Shown one piece after another: positions 62,425-64,000 of a stretch of DNA of 64,000 nt. Location: the NCBI GenBank assembly GCA_020073085.1, contig JAIQFV010000001.1, forward strand, positions 310,001 through 374,000, read 5' to 3'. Both the position numbers and the translations under genes were made by a program. This DNA comes from Terriglobia bacterium. Lineage in GTDB: Bacteria > Acidobacteriota > Terriglobia > JAIQFV01. The notes beneath the pieces were generated by a model. That model worked only from the letters and a program-made list of their open reading frames with translations. It searched no databases and was not told the DNA's origin. Each line of letters starts with the position of its first letter. Position 1 is the stretch's first letter.

Positions 62425-62659
62425 GAGGGGGATTCAGGGCGACCTTCGCCCTGAATATGATTTGAAGAGGCTGCTCAAAGGCGGTGTCCGCGGGAAGTAC
62501 GCGAGACTGTACCGGACCGGCGCCAACGTTGTCTTACTTGACCACGATGTCTCCAAAGCGTTCCCTAATGAGCAGGCTGTCAACGAGGCATTGCGTTTGG
62601 TGATTAAGTTAACAAAGATTCCAAATAGCACAAAGTCCAGCGCTGCAAAGGCACACTGA
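62408..62659 (+). CDS. Antitoxin-like small protein linked to brnT
   Basis: An 83-residue protein from the ATG at 62408, overlapping the brnT end. It reads MKKKSRRGIQGDLRPEYDLKRLLKGGVRGKY then NVVLLDHDVSKAFPNEQAVNEALRLVIKL. It is not a BrnA-type ribbon-helix-helix by eye. It belongs to a common type of small proteins with (D/E)LRPEYD, GVRGKY and FP-x-(E/S)-x-x-VNEALR motifs, which I believe are partners of such toxins. It is intact although the toxin is broken, and a second version survives as a fusion at 56351-56662. Confidence 0.7.
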   Translation: MKKKSRRGIQGDLRPEYDLKRLLKGGVRGKYARLYRTGANVVLLDHDVSKAFPNEQAVNEALRLVIKLTKIPNSTKSSAAKAH

Positions 62660-63350
62660 TTAGGAGCGAAAAAGAGGAGAAAAGGGGGGCAGCTTTTTGC
62701 AATCGCGAGTTGATCCTTGACGTCTTGAAGGGGTCGTTCTCGTTCCTACTCGCTTGCCATTTGAAGAGATCTGACACGCCCTTTTCCTTTGATCCCCCCA
62801 ACGGGAGTTGGGGGATGATTCAGGTACTCCCTCTAAAACAATACCCCGCGCTCTCCGGACTAGCTTCGTTGCTCCACCGCTACGGATCAGGGGCTTTCTT
62901 GAGTCGACCGCAGGCAAGCAGTGGGAGTTGTGAGTCCCCCCTTTACCAAAAGGCAGTAGCTGAATGATCCACTCCGCCGAGGCGGACTGGTGGGATTTTC
63001 AAGTCGAACTTGGTCTGTGGGTAGGTTGGAACTGAATGATCCATCACCTGCCGGTGGTGGGATTAGAGGTCTGGGCGGGGGTGGCGCACACATCGCGTCT
63101 TTGCGGTATGTGCGATGGCGGGTCAATGGCCTTTGGAGCCTGAAAAGGAGCATCCCTCCAAAAAAATCGCGTTCAGTCGCCACAAAGACTATAGATCAAC
63201 TATGCCCTCCCTCGCCAGATTCTCGATACAAGATTTTACAGCCTCGATCGGTACGGGCCAGCAATTGCAGTTGACAGGCCGCGGTCGACAGGGTAATAAA
63301 TGAGTTCTCAAAATAGATTCAACCATCAAAAAACAAGGAGAATTCGATCC
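62660..63350. other. Gene-free tail of repeat copy B
   Basis: About 690 nt with no supported gene. It includes the non-coding part of copy B, the palindromes TCCGCC-GA-GGCGGA and CACCTGCCGGTGGTGG, and a GCGCACACATCGC motif. The frames here on both strands are made of repeat sequence. Confidence 0.5.
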
Positions 63351-63890
63351 ATGACCGATCGCGCTCGCTTCTTGAAAATCCTGGGTTGTCTGACACTGGG
63401 TCTTTTCCTGGCGATCCCCTTCCTATCAGCCCAGCCTCCCGCTGGACCCAATCGAGGAGTTGCAAACCTGACCCTTGACGGAAAGACGATTTCCATCAAC
63501 TACGGCCGACCCGCCCTGAAAGGCCGCGATCTCTCCAACTCCGTCGCGGTGGGAACGGTGTGGCGCTTCGGGATGAACGAGGCCACCGTCCTCAAGACCG
63601 ATGCGGACCTTTACACCTGCTGCGGCGTGTTGAAGGCGGGTTCCTACAGCTTGTGGGCAAAAAAGGTCGGGGAAAATAAATGGGAATTGATTTTCAATTC
63701 TCAGACCGGCCAGTGGGGAACCGACCATGATCCGCTTAAAGATCTGATCTCGGTCCCCATGAAGGTGGAGACCTCCAAGGACAGTGCCGAACAGGTCACT
63801 ATCACGCTGGTCAAGACGGCCAAAGGCGGGGAAATTCGGTGTGCCTGGGGCACACAGCTCCTCGCTGCTGAATTCAGCAATAAACCATAA
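63351..63890 (+). CDS. DUF2911 family exported protein
   Basis: A 179-residue protein with AAGGAG 10 nt before the ATG at 63351. It has a signal peptide (LKILGCLTLGLFLAIPFLSA, cleavage near AQP) and the DUF2911 core: ISINYGRPALKGRDL, TVWRFGMNEATVLKTDADL, LKAGSYSLWAKK, WELIFNSQTGQWGTDHD and a C-terminal IRCAWGTQLLAAEF. The family is common in Bacteroidota and Acidobacteriota and has no assigned function. It lies just outside the island. Confidence 0.92.
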   Translation: MTDRARFLKILGCLTLGLFLAIPFLSAQPPAGPNRGVANLTLDGKTISINYGRPALKGRDLSNSVAVGTVWRFGMNEATVLKTDADLYTCCGVLKAGSYSLWAKKVGENKWELIFNSQTGQWGTDHDPLKDLISVPMKVETSKDSAEQVTITLVKTAKGGEIRCAWGTQLLAAEFSNKP

Positions 63891-63925
63891 CTCCGGCCCT
63901 GGACGAGTATGAACTGAATCAAGGC

Positions 63926-63949
63926 CCGCGGCGGGTGTGACCGCCGCGG
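63926..63949 (+). terminator. Terminator-like hairpin after the DUF2911 gene
   Basis: CCGCGGCGG (63926-63934) pairs perfectly with CCGCCGCGG (63941-63949) across a 6-nt loop, 36 nt after the stop. The following sequence has only scattered T residues, so it is either a weak terminator or a simple palindrome. Confidence 0.45.
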
Positions 63950-64000
63950 CGTCTCATTCAATCTTCAAGCGGAGACCTCTCCGGCAACGACCTGCGGCTG

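Larger units (their letters stand above)
62110..63074 (+). repeat. Large direct repeat, copy B (fuller toxin-antitoxin block)
   Basis: Counterpart of 56311-57075 in the same orientation. It keeps the 198 nt of brnT that copy A has lost. The downstream 400 nt carry the same CGCTGCAAAGGCACACTGATT start, AATCGCGAGTTGATCC segment and CCTGCCGGTGG palindromes with scattered differences. A GGCGGGGGTGGCGCACACATC motif lies just right of copy B (63077) and also left of copy A (about 56208). Confidence 0.85.

Overview
The window looks like a chromosomal segment of a Gram-negative, GC-rich, cobalamin-using bacterium. Acidobacteriota is my best guess, but this is inference: no rRNA is present. Supporting signs are a complete dcw cell-wall cluster whose MurE carries the meso-diaminopimelate DNPR motif, a PASTA-tailed FtsI, LemA/TPM proteins, an adenosylcobalamin-type ribonucleotide reductase, a membrane pyrophosphatase, ferredoxin-linked 2-oxoacid oxidoreductase genes and dispersed palindromic repeats.

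Layout. 1-2512: tail of a DUF3536 protein, a possibly decayed exported protein and a secreted transglutaminase-fold protein. 2581-19593 (minus strand): the division and murein operon mraZ-rsmH-ftsL-ftsI-murE-murF-mraY-murD-ftsW-murG-murC-ftsQ-ftsA-ftsZ, read from a consensus sigma-70 promoter whose start region carries three MraZ boxes at exact 10-bp spacing. 19950-23338: FecR-like protein, LemA, nucleotidyltransferase and TPM protein. 23339-25396: repeat-rich stretch with palindromes, two copies of a 200-nt structured repeat and a REP-associated transposase remnant. 25397-28231: YchF, ZIP transporter, cytochrome c, Dabb protein.

28591-45902 holds the most interesting part. A PAS/AAA+/Fis sigma-54 activator gene is followed by a co-directional cluster: MerR regulator, UspA, alanine dehydrogenase, CoA-transferase, ferredoxin, VorB, a fused VorA-VorC, a second ferredoxin, branched-chain aminotransferase, citrate synthase, YbaK, cytochrome c, BCAM0308 protein and a malic enzyme-phosphotransacetylase. 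Two closely similar -24/-12 sequences (30305-30321 and 45399-45415, 14 of 17 bases identical) each lie about 115-125 bp downstream of a GTTGC-N2-GCAAC palindrome, and the activator's own upstream region has the same half-sites. I infer a local sigma-54 regulon for 2-oxoacid and amino-acid fermentation, reductant balancing and perhaps low-oxygen survival.

45903-56154: TPR protein, hemerythrin, tRNA-Leu(UAA), NrdJ, an iPGM-like metalloenzyme, H+-pyrophosphatase, YtxH, a coiled-coil membrane protein and MnmA. 56311-63074: accessory island bounded by two directly repeated copies of a block of about 0.8-1 kb carrying decayed BrnT-type toxin genes with an antitoxin-like gene. Between them lie a SieB-like membrane protein, a lipoprotein, an OB-fold protein, a ribbon-helix-helix protein, an intact IS630-type element with an apparent -1 frameshift, a SIR2-like protein and a 42-nt repeat in three copies. 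A DUF2911 protein closes the window.
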